29,493 bases of DNA. Origin: an uncultured Mycoplasmatota bacterium. GTDB lineage: Bacteria > Bacillota_I > Bacilli_A > RF39 > UBA660. The notes beneath the pieces were generated by a model that saw only the letters and a list, made by a program, of their open reading frames with translations, had not been told where the DNA came from and ran no database searches. The stretch lies in assembly GCA_900556025.1 (NCBI GenBank), contig USNG01000021.1, forward strand, positions 1 to 29,493, read 5' to 3'. Positions within the stretch are counted from its first letter, which is position 1. Every line of letters begins with the position of its first letter. Positions 14,764 through 22,502 of this stretch are shown one piece after another. The position numbers were made by a program, and so were the translations under genes.

Positions 14764-15597
14764 TTATAAATGTAATGCTTTTTTAGGACATTCGCTTGCA
14801 CATTTCAAACATAAAATACATTCAGTACCATTTTTTCTTTTTCTTGAATTGTCTAACATATCAACATTCATCGGACAATTTCTTTTACATTTACCACATG
14901 AAATACATTTATCTTTATCACATTTTATTCTCATAACACTAAAATAACTAGCAGGTTTTAAAAACACTGTTACTGGACATATGTATTTACAAAAAGCTCT
15001 ATTATCTTTAAATAAAAATGCAAGTAATATTCCAATTAAATAATATAAAACATTTCCAATAATAAATGATAAAAATATTATATACTCAATATCATTAACT
15101 TTAAAAATAAATAATAAACTAACAAATATAAGAGAAACTCCAAAAGTTATATATCTAATATATCCTATTTTCTTTCTTTCAGTTTGTGGTACTTTATATG
15201 GAAGTAAATCTAATATCATACCAGTCCAACATGCATAACCACACCAACCTCTACCAAAAAATATTGGTCCACATATTTTAGCAACTAGATAATGTATAAC
15301 TGCTGCCTCAAATACACCTAAAAATAAATAATACCAAAATCCTTCAATTTGCATGTTTTCTCTACATATTATTCCTAAATAAATAAGCATATAAAGTCCT
15401 ACTGCAAATTGAACCACATTTCTAGCATATTTAACTTTATTAGAATATAAATAAATTCCAACAGATAAACAAGTTCCAATATAACTAAAATTATAAAAAT
15501 AAAAATTATTTTTAGTAAAATATGTTAACAATAACGCAACACTTTCAAATATTAACCATATCACTAAAATAAAATAATTCTTTTTAATCCATTTCAT
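14764..15597 (-). CDS. Membrane-bound 4Fe-4S protein (NapH/NosR-like)
   Basis: This 277-residue protein has about five to six membrane helices and two cytosolic-type cysteine pairs at helix ends, CGYAC (119, 123) and CKYIC-P (203, 207), as in the NapH/NosR/CcoG group, then two ferredoxin 4Fe-4S motifs: C231xxC234xxC237xxxC241P and C260xxC263xxC266xxxC270P. Such proteins pass electrons between a membrane donor and an enzyme. The first pair reads CGYACW where NapH and NosR have CP. No reductase gene is next to it, so the partner is unknown. The cluster demand fits the ISC genes at 19-21 kb. Confidence 0.85.
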   Translation of the reverse strand: MKWIKKNYFILVIWLIFESVALLLTYFTKNNFYFYNFSYIGTCLSVGIYLYSNKVKYARNVVQFAVGLYMLIYLGIICRENMQIEGFWYYLFLGVFEAAVIHYLVAKICGPIFFGRGWCGYACWTGMILDLLPYKVPQTERKKIGYIRYITFGVSLIFVSLLFIFKVNDIEYIIFLSFIIGNVLYYLIGILLAFLFKDNRAFCKYICPVTVFLKPASYFSVMRIKCDKDKCISCGKCKRNCPMNVDMLDNSRKRKNGTECILCLKCASECPKKALHL

Positions 15598-15622
15598 ATA
15601 TAAACACCAATTATATTATAAC

Positions 15623-15649
15623 AAAAAACTTAGTCAACTAACTAAGTTT
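15623..15649 (-). terminator. Terminator of the membrane protein gene at 15648-16478
   Basis: Minus-strand stem AAACTTAGT/ACTAAGTTT followed by a T run, beginning inside the stop codon region of the gene. Confidence 0.8.
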
Positions 15650-16478
15650 ATTTCTCTAAATTAATTCTAAAAGTATATATTACATCATTTTTATCATAAT
15701 ATGTAAGCATTGAAATTATATATTCACCACTTTCACCAGAAACATTTAATGTATTATTTTCTTTATTATATTCTACACTTACATTTTTATCTAATTTAGG
15801 TTTCTTATACCAATCTTTTTCATTACTATATTTATATACTTTGATATTATTTACTTTTCTAAATTTAATACTTAATTCAATATTATCATTACTTTTAATA
15901 TTTAATTTATCACTGTATTTTAAAGATACTTTATAGTCACTATCAACACAAGCTTCTCTCGATAATTTATTAACATTAGAAGTATAACAATATGAATTTA
16001 AACTCGTTCTTATTTTTTGATCATTAACACTAACATATAAGTTTTCTGGTACTACTTCATCATAATAATCAATACTAAAGAAGTTATATGGAAACAAATG
16101 CGTTTCTTTTCCAGTCTTATATCCACCTTCATAATTATCATTAGTTCTATGCCATTTTATAACTTTATAAATTAATGAATTATATTCACGAGTACCACCA
16201 TCTAAATATGTACTTTTAAATGGAAATAATATTAAAATAAGAAATACTGGAATTACTATCCACATAAAATATCTTTTAACTTCCACTCTCAAAAAATATC
16301 TTACTACTATAAATCCAATTATAAATAAAAGTCCTACTCCTAAATATATATAAGATACTAAATTTAATCCACTATTATTAAAAGATAAATCAATAAATAG
16401 TTTTATCAAAAAAGCTATTAAAAAATAAATACCAATCACTAACAATATTTTACTAAATTTTTTATTAATTTCTTTCAT
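15648..16478 (-). CDS. Membrane protein with extracytoplasmic domain, unknown
   Basis: About 276 residues with three hydrophobic helices in the first 90 residues, then an extracytoplasmic domain that begins YLDGGTREYNSLIYKVIKWH and continues with LFPYNFFSIDYYD and a beta-rich C-terminus ending GEYIISMLTYYDKNDVIYTF, which may be an Ig-like sandwich. I know the DGGT..Y..L.YK.IKWH pattern from hypothetical exported proteins of Firmicutes, without known function. ATG 16478 is chosen because GTGAT stands before it; an ATG and a GTG lie two and three codons upstream. A TGGTAAAAT extended -10 lies just upstream. Confidence 0.7.
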   Translation of the reverse strand: MKEINKKFSKILLVIGIYFLIAFLIKLFIDLSFNNSGLNLVSYIYLGVGLLFIIGFIVVRYFLRVEVKRYFMWIVIPVFLILILFPFKSTYLDGGTREYNSLIYKVIKWHRTNDNYEGGYKTGKETHLFPYNFFSIDYYDEVVPENLYVSVNDQKIRTSLNSYCYTSNVNKLSREACVDSDYKVSLKYSDKLNIKSNDNIELSIKFRKVNNIKVYKYSNEKDWYKKPKLDKNVSVEYNKENNTLNVSGESGEYIISMLTYYDKNDVIYTFRINLEK

Positions 16479-16503
16479 ATACATCACAATTAAATTTTAC
16501 CAT

Positions 16504-16534
16504 AAAAAAAGAGTAAAATCATTCATTACTCTTT
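16504..16534 (-). terminator. Terminator left over from the FtsX gene
   Basis: Minus-strand stem AAAGAGTAA/TTACTCTTT followed by seven T residues. The TGA that ends the old FtsX frame lies in the loop, so the pseudogene has kept its terminator. Confidence 0.8.
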
Positions 16535-16864
16535 AAACTTTTAACCATATCAATTTTATTAACATTTTTAGCGAGTCTAACAGATACAATATATGGTCAT
16601 AACAGCAGCAATAACATATGTACTTATATTAATATAAACTCCAAAATCATATGCTTCATCTAAACAAGCTTTAAATATCCACTTAGTTAAATATTTTCCA
16701 CTAGGTAAACCTATTAATATTGTAATCAAAATATTTTGTTTAATAAATATCTTTCTAATACTTTTATCTTTAAAACCAAGAACTTTTAATGTTGAAAATT
16801 GATATTGTTTTTCATTATAAGAAAGTATTCCCATATTATATATAATAATTGAAACAAGAAGTAA
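16519..16864 (-). pseudogene. Frameshifted C-terminal remnant of an FtsX-family ABC permease
   Basis: This 427-base stretch without an intact gene (16488-16914) holds the end of an FtsX-type permease of the MacB/LolC class. One frame reads FLLLLVSIIIYNMGILSYN, then QYQFSTLKVLGFKDKSIRKI and further hydrophobic sequence up to a premature TAG near 16577. In a neighbouring frame the normal end of the family follows: YIVSVRLAKNVNKIDMVKSL and SNE, then TGA at 16519. The N-terminal several hundred residues and the partner ATPase gene are missing, and the 5' edge lies in a hairpin. The fragment is therefore dead. Loss of a short stretch near 16600 would explain the shift. Confidence 0.8.
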
Positions 16865-16909
16865 TAAAAATTATTACTTCTATGTTAAATGATAAGATAT
16901 AGTCTTATC
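16858..16909. terminator. Two hairpins downstream of the SDR gene
   Basis: A perfect 10-bp stem with a three-base loop (16858-16880) and a second stem GATAAGA/TCTTATC (16891-16909). The second is followed by T7 only on the plus strand, where no gene ends; the first has a weak T run on the minus strand. Either may terminate the SDR transcript. Confidence 0.45.
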
Positions 16910-16914
16910 TTTTT

Positions 16915-17691
16915 TTATACTAAAGAACCTCCACCATCAACTACAATAAATTGGCCTTGAACATAACTTGAAGCATCACTTGATAAGAATAAAATTGGTC
17001 CACTAACCTCACCATGTCTTCCAGGTCTATTAGATGGATTCATATGATTATACATCTTCAAAAATTCTTCTGATTTGAATAAAGTATTTTCTGTCATTCC
17101 TGTTTCAAATAACCCAGGTCCAACAGCATTAACAGTTATATTGTATTTTGCATAACTACATGCCATACCTTTAGTTAAACCTAAAACTGCTGCTTTAGAA
17201 GCATTATATGAATGTCTTATAAACATATCATCTTTATCAGCAACAACAGCATTAACTGAAGCAACATTAACTATTTTTCCATAATTTTGTTTTTTCATTT
17301 TAGGTACAATATATTTACACATTAAATACATTCCCTTTACATTAGTATTAAATGACTTATTCCAGTCTTCAACACTCAAATCTTCAACTCCACCTCTAAC
17401 TGCTACACCCGCATTATTAAGTAATATATCAATATGATCATAATGTTTAATTACTTCATCAACTGCATTTTTAACACTATCTTCATTAGTAATATCACAT
17501 TCAACTAACAATATATCAACATTATATTTTTTTAATTCTTTTTTAACATTTTCTAATTTACTTTTAGTTCTTCCAAATAATGCAAGATTTGCTCCCATTG
17601 AAGCATAAGAAATAGCAGCATCCTTTCCAATACCAGAACCTGCTCCAGTAACTATAGCCACTTTATCCTTTATATCAAATATATTATTCAT
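16915..17691 (-). CDS. Short-chain dehydrogenase/reductase
   Basis: This 258-residue enzyme is a complete classical SDR: the NAD(P)-binding TGAGSGIG at 15-22, NNAG at 92-95, and the catalytic Ser145, Tyr162 and Lys166 (YNASK), with VNAVGPG after the active site and the C-terminal YVQGQFIVVDGGGSLV. Overall it resembles gluconate 5-dehydrogenase and related sugar or polyol dehydrogenases, but the substrate cannot be fixed from sequence. No sugar-acid kinase or transporter gene is adjacent. Start at ATG 17691 with AGGTGAT upstream. It stands alone between a terminator-like hairpin and the FtsX remnant. Confidence 0.92.
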   Translation of the reverse strand: MNNIFDIKDKVAIVTGAGSGIGKDAAISYASMGANLALFGRTKSKLENVKKELKKYNVDILLVECDITNEDSVKNAVDEVIKHYDHIDILLNNAGVAVRGGVEDLSVEDWNKSFNTNVKGMYLMCKYIVPKMKKQNYGKIVNVASVNAVVADKDDMFIRHSYNASKAAVLGLTKGMACSYAKYNITVNAVGPGLFETGMTENTLFKSEEFLKMYNHMNPSNRPGRHGEVSGPILFLSSDASSYVQGQFIVVDGGGSLV

Positions 17692-17705
17692 TCTAAATCA
17701 CCTAA

Positions 17706-17736
17706 AAACATTTTAACATATAATGATAAAATGTTT
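17706..17736 (-). terminator. Terminator-like hairpin after the Xre regulator gene
   Basis: Minus-strand stem AAACATTTTA/TAAAATGTTT with an 11-base loop followed by T residues, between the regulator and the SDR gene. Confidence 0.6.
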
Positions 17737-17741
17737 AATAC

Positions 17742-19091
17742 TTATTCAAACCAATGATCAAGATTATTTTTTAATTTTTTAATATTATCTTTAGAAGCAT
17801 ACACTTTAATTGGAATATTATAATCAAGAATCTTATACTTATTTAAATTATCTATAGTATACCTAACTATTTTAAAAGTATTACAATTACTTTCAGAATA
17901 AATTATTACTCTATCTTCTTCATCATCAATATTCAATTTACGATAATCAGTATCATAATAAACAATTCTAATATTATCTCTATCTTCAGGAATATACTCT
18001 ACATTATAATAATCAAAGTATAAATCATCACTCATATTAATTATCTTTTCTTTTGGTTCTTCTATTTCATCAATAGTAACAATATCAAACTTAGTCATAC
18101 CATATGCAACTAATCCAAAAGATGAACCAAATAATACAAGAGAAATAACTAAACAAACTATAAATAACAATATATTAGTTCTTCTATTAAATATAAAGTT
18201 TAATATCATAACTAAAAAGTTAACTAAAAATGCTATACAAGAAATACTAAGTATTAATAAACCAGCAAATAATAATCCAGTTTTAATAATTGAGAAAGAT
18301 AATACAAATGCTATAGCACTACATATAACTCCAAATGCAATAAATATTGCAATAAATATAAGAAACATTTTAACAAAGAAAGTAACTATTTTAAATAATC
18401 CATTAATAAATCTATAACTAGAATGTTTAGGATCTCTTATAATAATTTTTTCTTGTTTATTTAATGTTACTTTTTTATTTTCAGTTATTTCTTCTTCATT
18501 AATGTCACTTGTAGTATTCTCTTCACTATTAGCAATAACATAATAATCTAAATATCTAATTTTAAATAATTGAAATACAATTACTGCACCAAAAATCACA
18601 GCAAATATATTATAAATATCACTTAAAAGATAAATAAATCCATAAAATATTTTAGAGTTCAAATTAAAATTTTCAATGATACTATAAATGACATCTGAAA
18701 ATAGACTATAAATTAAACTAAAAATAAGAACAAGAACTCCTATTATTATTATTTGTTCAAATAAACATTTAACTTTAGCTTTAAACTTCATACTAGAAAA
18801 TACATCAAAAACTTTACTCATATAATTAAGAAAATCATTAATATATTTACTAACATTAATTTTAGTTTTTTGTTCTTTTTCTATTTTTTTAATATTTCCA
18901 TTTAATAAATCATCTACTCCTACATTATATAATTTACATATTAATACTATTTTTTCCATTTCAGGATAAGCTTGTGAACTTTCCCATTTAGAAACAGATT
19001 GTCTTGAAACTCCTAATTGTTCAGCTAATGCTTCTTGTGATAAATTATGTTCCTTTCTAATTCTTTTTAAGTTTTCTGATAAATTATTCAT
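17742..19091 (-). CDS. Xre-family HTH protein with membrane domain
   Basis: About 449 residues. The N-terminus (1-65) is a Cro/C1-type helix-turn-helix, LSENLKRIRKEHNLSQEALA then LGVSRQSVSKWES. A linker leads to about six membrane helices between residues 90 and 330, interrupted by an acidic cytosolic stretch, and the last 90 residues are a polar domain outside the membrane. Membrane-tethered Xre proteins of this kind probably sense envelope or lipid signals and regulate nearby or their own genes. ATG 19091 is chosen because of AAAAGGAGGAG nine bases upstream; an upstream in-frame start would extend the protein across the promoter. It is a monocistronic unit. Confidence 0.8.
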   Translation of the reverse strand: MNNLSENLKRIRKEHNLSQEALAEQLGVSRQSVSKWESSQAYPEMEKIVLICKLYNVGVDDLLNGNIKKIEKEQKTKINVSKYINDFLNYMSKVFDVFSSMKFKAKVKCLFEQIIIIGVLVLIFSLIYSLFSDVIYSIIENFNLNSKIFYGFIYLLSDIYNIFAVIFGAVIVFQLFKIRYLDYYVIANSEENTTSDINEEEITENKKVTLNKQEKIIIRDPKHSSYRFINGLFKIVTFFVKMFLIFIAIFIAFGVICSAIAFVLSFSIIKTGLLFAGLLILSISCIAFLVNFLVMILNFIFNRRTNILLFIVCLVISLVLFGSSFGLVAYGMTKFDIVTIDEIEEPKEKIINMSDDLYFDYYNVEYIPEDRDNIRIVYYDTDYRKLNIDDEEDRVIIYSESNCNTFKIVRYTIDNLNKYKILDYNIPIKVYASKDNIKKLKNNLDHWFE

Positions 19092-19118
19092 TATCAAACT
19101 CCTCCTTTTTACAGATAA

Positions 19119-19183
19119 ATTATATCTAGTAAACCAGTTGCAAACTACCAATTATTAGTTGTTTTTTGTAAACATTCAGTTGC
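19119..19183 (-). promoter_or_regulatory. Promoter and candidate operator repeats of the Xre gene
   Basis: A consensus TATAAT (19119-19124) has a poor -35. Upstream stand two direct repeats of the form GCAACTG-n-GTTTAC (19129-19141 and 19168-19183) and a related GTTTGCAAC between them. They could be binding sites for the Xre protein itself. Confidence 0.35.
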
Positions 19184-19201
19184 TTTTATATATTTTAACA
19201 C

Positions 19202-19227
19202 AAAAAAACAACTTTATCAGTTGTTTT
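19202..19227 (-). terminator. Terminator of the iscSU operon
   Basis: Minus-strand stem AAAACAACT/AGTTGTTTT with a GATAA loop, followed by T residues, at the end of iscU. Confidence 0.85.
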
Positions 19228-19657
19228 TCAAATGACAGTGATGAGGTTTTAATTTACATTTAGAAACTATCTCTTCTTCACTCATCTTTCCTTCTTTTCT
19301 ATAATAATCCGCAATTGCTTCATGTATTGCTTCTTCTGCCAATACTGAACAATGTAATTTAACAGGTGGAAGACCATCAAGTGATTTAACTACATCAACA
19401 TTTTTTAATTCTAATGCTTCTTCCAAAGTTTTACCTTTAATCATTTCAGTAGATACACTACTAGTAGCTATTGCAGCGCCACATCCAAATGTTTTAAACT
19501 TAACATCTATAATAATATTATTTTCTACTTTAATAAACATTTTCATAATATCACCACATACTGGATTTCCAACTTCCCCAATACCAGAAGCATCATCAAT
19601 CTTACCAACATTTCTTGGATTAGTATAATGGTCTATTACTTTATCTGAATAATCCAT
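19217..19657 (-). CDS. iscU: Iron-sulfur cluster assembly scaffold (IscU/NifU N-domain)
   Basis: This 146-residue protein is the scaffold on which [2Fe-2S] and [4Fe-4S] clusters are built. The three cluster cysteines are present: Cys34 in GNPVCGD (with the following Asp36), Cys59 in FGCGAA and Cys103 in PPVKLHCSVLAEEA. A short C-terminal tail carries Cys134 and HHCH (139-142), which is not part of the core fold and may bind metal. The gene begins one base after iscS ends, so the desulfurase and scaffold are coupled. Fe-S carriers and the HscAB chaperones of proteobacterial ISC are not seen here, as is usual in Firmicutes with this minimal set. Confidence 0.93.
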   Translation of the reverse strand: MDYSDKVIDHYTNPRNVGKIDDASGIGEVGNPVCGDIMKMFIKVENNIIIDVKFKTFGCGAAIATSSVSTEMIKGKTLEEALELKNVDVVKSLDGLPPVKLHCSVLAEEAIHEAIADYYRKEGKMSEEEIVSKCKLKPHHCHLKNN

Positions 19658-19658
19658 A

Positions 19659-20840
19659 TTATTTATTTTCTCCTTCCATAAATTCTTCCCACAATGGAGA
19701 CATATTTCTTAATTTATTAACTATTTCAACTAAACTATCAATCAAATAATCTATTTCTTCTTTAGTATTATATTTTCCAATAGATATTCTTAATGAACCA
19801 TGAGCAGTTTCATGAGGTAAACCAATAGCAAGTAATACATGAGAAGGATCTAAAGATCCAGAAGTACATGCACTACCACTAGAAGCACAAATACCTTTTA
19901 AATCTAAATTTAAAAGTAAACCTTCTCCTTCAATATATCTAAAAGAAATATTACTATTACCAGGTAATCTATTTTTAACATTACCATTTACTTTAACATA
20001 AGGTATTTTTTCAAGAATACTTGTTTCATAATAATCTCTTAGTTCACTTATTTTTTTATTATGTTCATTTAATTCTTTATATGCTCTTTCCATAGCACTT
20101 GCAAGCCCAACTATTCCAGCAACATTTTCAGTACCAGCTCTTTTATTTCTTTCTTGATGTCCTCCAGAAATATATTTGTTAAAACTTACTCCATTCTTAA
20201 CATATAATACGCCTATTCCTTTAGGTCCATAAAACTTATGTCCAGACAAAGATAAACTATCAATATTCATTTCATTTACATCTATTTTAATATTACCTAT
20301 TGCTTGTACAGCATCAGTATGAAAATAAATATTATGTTCATGAGCAATTTCTCCTATTTCTTTAATAGGTTGTATAGTTCCAATCTCATTATTAGCAGTC
20401 ATAACACTAATTAAAATTGTTGTTGGTTTTATTTCTTTTTTTAATTCTTCTAAATCAATTGTTCCATTTTCATCAACTGAAATATAGCTTACCTCAAATC
20501 CTTCCTTTTCAAGATCATGACAACTATCTAATACAGCAGGATGTTCAATTTTAGAAGCAATTATATGATTACCTTTATTTTTATTAGCTCTAGCTATCCC
20601 TTTAATTGCAGTATTATCACTCTCACTTCCACCAGCTGTAAAATATATTTCATTTGGTTTACAATTTAATATATTAGCAACTTTCTCACGTGCCTCTTCA
20701 ACTGCTTTTCTTGAAGTTTTTCCAAGTTTATATATAGATGACGCATTACCATAATTATCAGTTAAGTAAGGCATCATATCATTTAACACATCACCATCTA
20801 ATTTAGTAGTAGCTGCGTTATCAAAATATACATTTTTCAT
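19659..20840 (-). CDS. iscS: Cysteine desulfurase (IscS/NifS)
   Basis: This 393-residue PLP enzyme takes sulfur from cysteine and passes it as persulfide to IscU, and often to tRNA-thiolation enzymes. Key residues are in place: YFDNAATT at the N-terminus, His100 in KIEHPAV, Asp176 in HTDAVQ, the PLP lysine Lys202 in SGHKFYGPKG, and the sulfur-carrying Cys325 on the mobile loop SSGSACTSGS. The length is typical of the class I (IscS/NifS) group. It is the first gene of the iscS-iscU transcript, has a TTGACT/TATAAT promoter, and lies behind two palindromes that are probably IscR sites. Confidence 0.95.
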   Translation of the reverse strand: MKNVYFDNAATTKLDGDVLNDMMPYLTDNYGNASSIYKLGKTSRKAVEEAREKVANILNCKPNEIYFTAGGSESDNTAIKGIARANKNKGNHIIASKIEHPAVLDSCHDLEKEGFEVSYISVDENGTIDLEELKKEIKPTTILISVMTANNEIGTIQPIKEIGEIAHEHNIYFHTDAVQAIGNIKIDVNEMNIDSLSLSGHKFYGPKGIGVLYVKNGVSFNKYISGGHQERNKRAGTENVAGIVGLASAMERAYKELNEHNKKISELRDYYETSILEKIPYVKVNGNVKNRLPGNSNISFRYIEGEGLLLNLDLKGICASSGSACTSGSLDPSHVLLAIGLPHETAHGSLRISIGKYNTKEEIDYLIDSLVEIVNKLRNMSPLWEEFMEGENK

Positions 20841-20852
20841 TTTATTTTTCCT

Positions 20853-20873
20853 TTCCTACCAATTCAATAGGAA
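20853..20873. promoter_or_regulatory. Candidate IscR (RrF2) operator, proximal copy
   Basis: Palindromic half-sites TTCCTA and TAGGAA separated by nine bases, overlapping the downstream edge of the -10 box of the iscS promoter. Confidence 0.65.
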
Positions 20874-20901
20874 TTATACTATTCTTTTCCTACCTAGTCA
20901 A
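20873..20901 (-). promoter_or_regulatory. Promoter of iscS-iscU
   Basis: TTGACT (20896-20901) and TATAAT (20873-20878) with a 17-base spacer on the minus strand, close to the sigma-A consensus. Confidence 0.85.
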
Positions 20902-20907
20902 TAGGAA
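20887..20907. promoter_or_regulatory. Candidate IscR (RrF2) operator, distal copy
   Basis: A second TTCCTA-N9-TAGGAA palindrome with identical half-sites, covering the -35 box. Its centre is 34 bases from that of the proximal copy, about three helix turns. Confidence 0.65.
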
Positions 20908-20914
20908 TAACACA

Positions 20915-20943
20915 AAATAAAAAAGATTTATTTAATTAAATCT
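20915..20943 (-). terminator. Terminator of iscR
   Basis: Minus-strand stem AGATTTA/TAAATCT followed by a T run, overlapping the stop region of iscR. It separates iscR from the iscSU transcript. Confidence 0.75.
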
Positions 20944-21320
20944 TCTAAAGTCTTACTATCAACATAATCACTTATAACTTGATCTAAACCTTTCCAAAAA
21001 AAATAAGTTTTACAATTTTTCTTTCTAGAACATTCTTCATGTACACAATAAACTGGAGTCAAATCGCCTTCTGCAACTCTCAATATATCTCCTACCCTAT
21101 ATTCACTAGGTTTTCTGTTTAATTTATAACCTCCATTATTTCCTCTTAATGTATCAACTAAACCAGCTTTATTTAATATAGAAACAATTTGTTCTAAATA
21201 TTTCATACTTATTTCTTGTCTATTAGCTATATCTTTAAGTGATATATAATTTTCTTTTCCATTAATAGCTAAATCTATCATAACTCTAAGAGCGTATCTT
21301 CCTCTAGTAGAAATTTTCAT
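20928..21320 (-). CDS. iscR: Rrf2-family iron-sulfur regulator (IscR-like)
   Basis: This 130-residue protein has the Rrf2 winged-helix domain (KISTRGRYALRVMIDLA, then ISMKYLEQIVSILNKAGLV and RGNNGGYKL) and the three cysteines Cys92, Cys97 and Cys103 that hold a [2Fe-2S] cluster in IscR, in nearly the same positions as in E. coli IscR. It probably senses Fe-S status and represses or tunes iscSU just downstream. Start is the ATG at 21320 after GAGGTGA; a TTG codon precedes it. It has its own -10 (TATAAT about 25 bases upstream) and terminator, and I see no copy of the TTCCTA palindrome before it. Confidence 0.92.
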   Translation of the reverse strand: MKISTRGRYALRVMIDLAINGKENYISLKDIANRQEISMKYLEQIVSILNKAGLVDTLRGNNGGYKLNRKPSEYRVGDILRVAEGDLTPVYCVHEECSRKKNCKTYFFWKGLDQVISDYVDSKTLEDLIK

Positions 21321-21350
21321 CAAAATTCACCTCAAATCAATTATACAACA

Positions 21351-21980
21351 TTAAACATAAAATTTATAAATTAAATTATCAAATAAATAAACATATTTTT
21401 TATAACCATCACTAATTAAATTATAATATATTTTAAGAATATTTTTTTCAATTTTAACTCTATGAATATTTTTTAACAAATAAATTTCACCAACCATTTC
21501 TTCTATTATTTGTTTTTCACTCATACTAGACTTTTTAACAAATTCATTAAAACTCACATCATAATTATGCACACAAATATTATTATATTTTTTAATAATC
21601 AAATTTAATCTTCTATTTACATAAGGTTTATGAACAACCATAATATTTTTATAATCTACATTTTTCAAAATCTTAAAACAATTTTTTATATTTGAATATG
21701 TACTCATAGATTTATCTTCTATCAAAATATTCTCTTTATTAATTCCATTTCTAATTGCTATATCTCTAAAAATTTCTGCCTCACTTTTTTTAATTTTTCC
21801 AATTGTTCCTTTTCCTTTATAACCTGTAAATAATATTTTTTTATAATTATAATCATTAAATAGTTTTACACACTCTAAAGGAATAAAAGTATCAATACAA
21901 CCACATCCAATTAATATATCACTTTTAATTTCTTTATTTTTAAAATTCAAATAATCAAACAATTTTTCTATCTCGTTCAT
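21351..21980 (-). CDS. YdcF-like / DUF218 protein
   Basis: This 209-residue protein follows the DUF218 pattern: SDILIGCGCIDTFIPLE at the start of a Rossmann-like core, then KKILFTGYKGKGT, KSEAEIFRDIAIRNGI, NILIEDKSMSTYSNI and KNIMVVHKPYVNRR. YdcF binds SAM, and other relatives are linked to envelope metabolism, but the actual reaction is unknown. The membrane helices found in SanA or YgjQ are absent, so it should be cytosolic. Good ribosome site AGGAAGT. It follows the terminator of the preceding gene and thus probably has its own promoter or is reached by readthrough. Confidence 0.8.
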   Translation of the reverse strand: MNEIEKLFDYLNFKNKEIKSDILIGCGCIDTFIPLECVKLFNDYNYKKILFTGYKGKGTIGKIKKSEAEIFRDIAIRNGINKENILIEDKSMSTYSNIKNCFKILKNVDYKNIMVVHKPYVNRRLNLIIKKYNNICVHNYDVSFNEFVKKSSMSEKQIIEEMVGEIYLLKNIHRVKIEKNILKIYYNLISDGYKKYVYLFDNLIYKFYV

Positions 21981-21993
21981 AATTACTTCCTAA

Positions 21994-22020
21994 ACAAAAA
22001 GATAAACATTTGTTTATCTT
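21994..22020 (-). terminator. Terminator after the membrane-anchored protein gene
   Basis: Minus-strand stem AAGATAAAC/GTTTATCTT with an AAAT loop, followed by T residues. Confidence 0.75.
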
Positions 22021-22498
22021 ATATATTATTATGGATATAATAAACAATATTTTTTGAAGCATCATAATAATATAAATTATAAAAATCAAATTTTTCTAAA
22101 CTTTCATTTTCATTACTCTTATCAAGAATATAAACATAATCATTTTCTTCAATTTGAGAAATATCAAAATCATATTTATCAAAGAAATCAGCATTCTTTA
22201 CTACTTCATTATAATTATCAAAATATTCTTTAACAAGTGATATATTATCTGAATCAACTTTAACAAATTTTTTATTTTCTTTTATAGATTCTTCTATATT
22301 TTTCTTAAAATAAAATTTACAATAGTCAGTATAGTCTTTATTTTCACCATAGAAATAGCAATCGTTGTCTTTATAATCAGGTAAGGACATAATTAAACTA
22401 TCCTTATAATATAATTTGTCTGGAATATTTAATAAAACTATAATTATCACTATTAATAAAACTATAATTGATATAAAAATAATATTTTTCTTTTTCAT
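22019..22498 (-). CDS. Membrane-anchored extracytoplasmic protein, unknown
   Basis: This 159-residue protein starts with a basic MKKKN and a single hydrophobic helix (residues 6-23), without lipobox cysteine, followed by an acidic tyrosine-rich domain outside the cell. Two cysteines in DCYFYG and DYCKFY could form a disulfide. I recognise no family. It starts four bases after the preceding gene with GGAG as ribosome site, so the two are co-translated, and it ends in a terminator. Confidence 0.65.
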   Translation of the reverse strand: MKKKNIIFISIIVLLIVIIIVLLNIPDKLYYKDSLIMSLPDYKDNDCYFYGENKDYTDYCKFYFKKNIEESIKENKKFVKVDSDNISLVKEYFDNYNEVVKNADFFDKYDFDISQIEENDYVYILDKSNENESLEKFDFYNLYYYDASKNIVYYIHNNI

Positions 22499-22502
22499 AA
22501 AT

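Noticed and set aside
16891..16919. Terminator of a plus-strand gene ending at 16890
   Set aside because: The hairpin plus T7 is canonical on the plus strand, but no plus-strand gene can be found on its left; listed only as part of the hairpin pair after the SDR gene.
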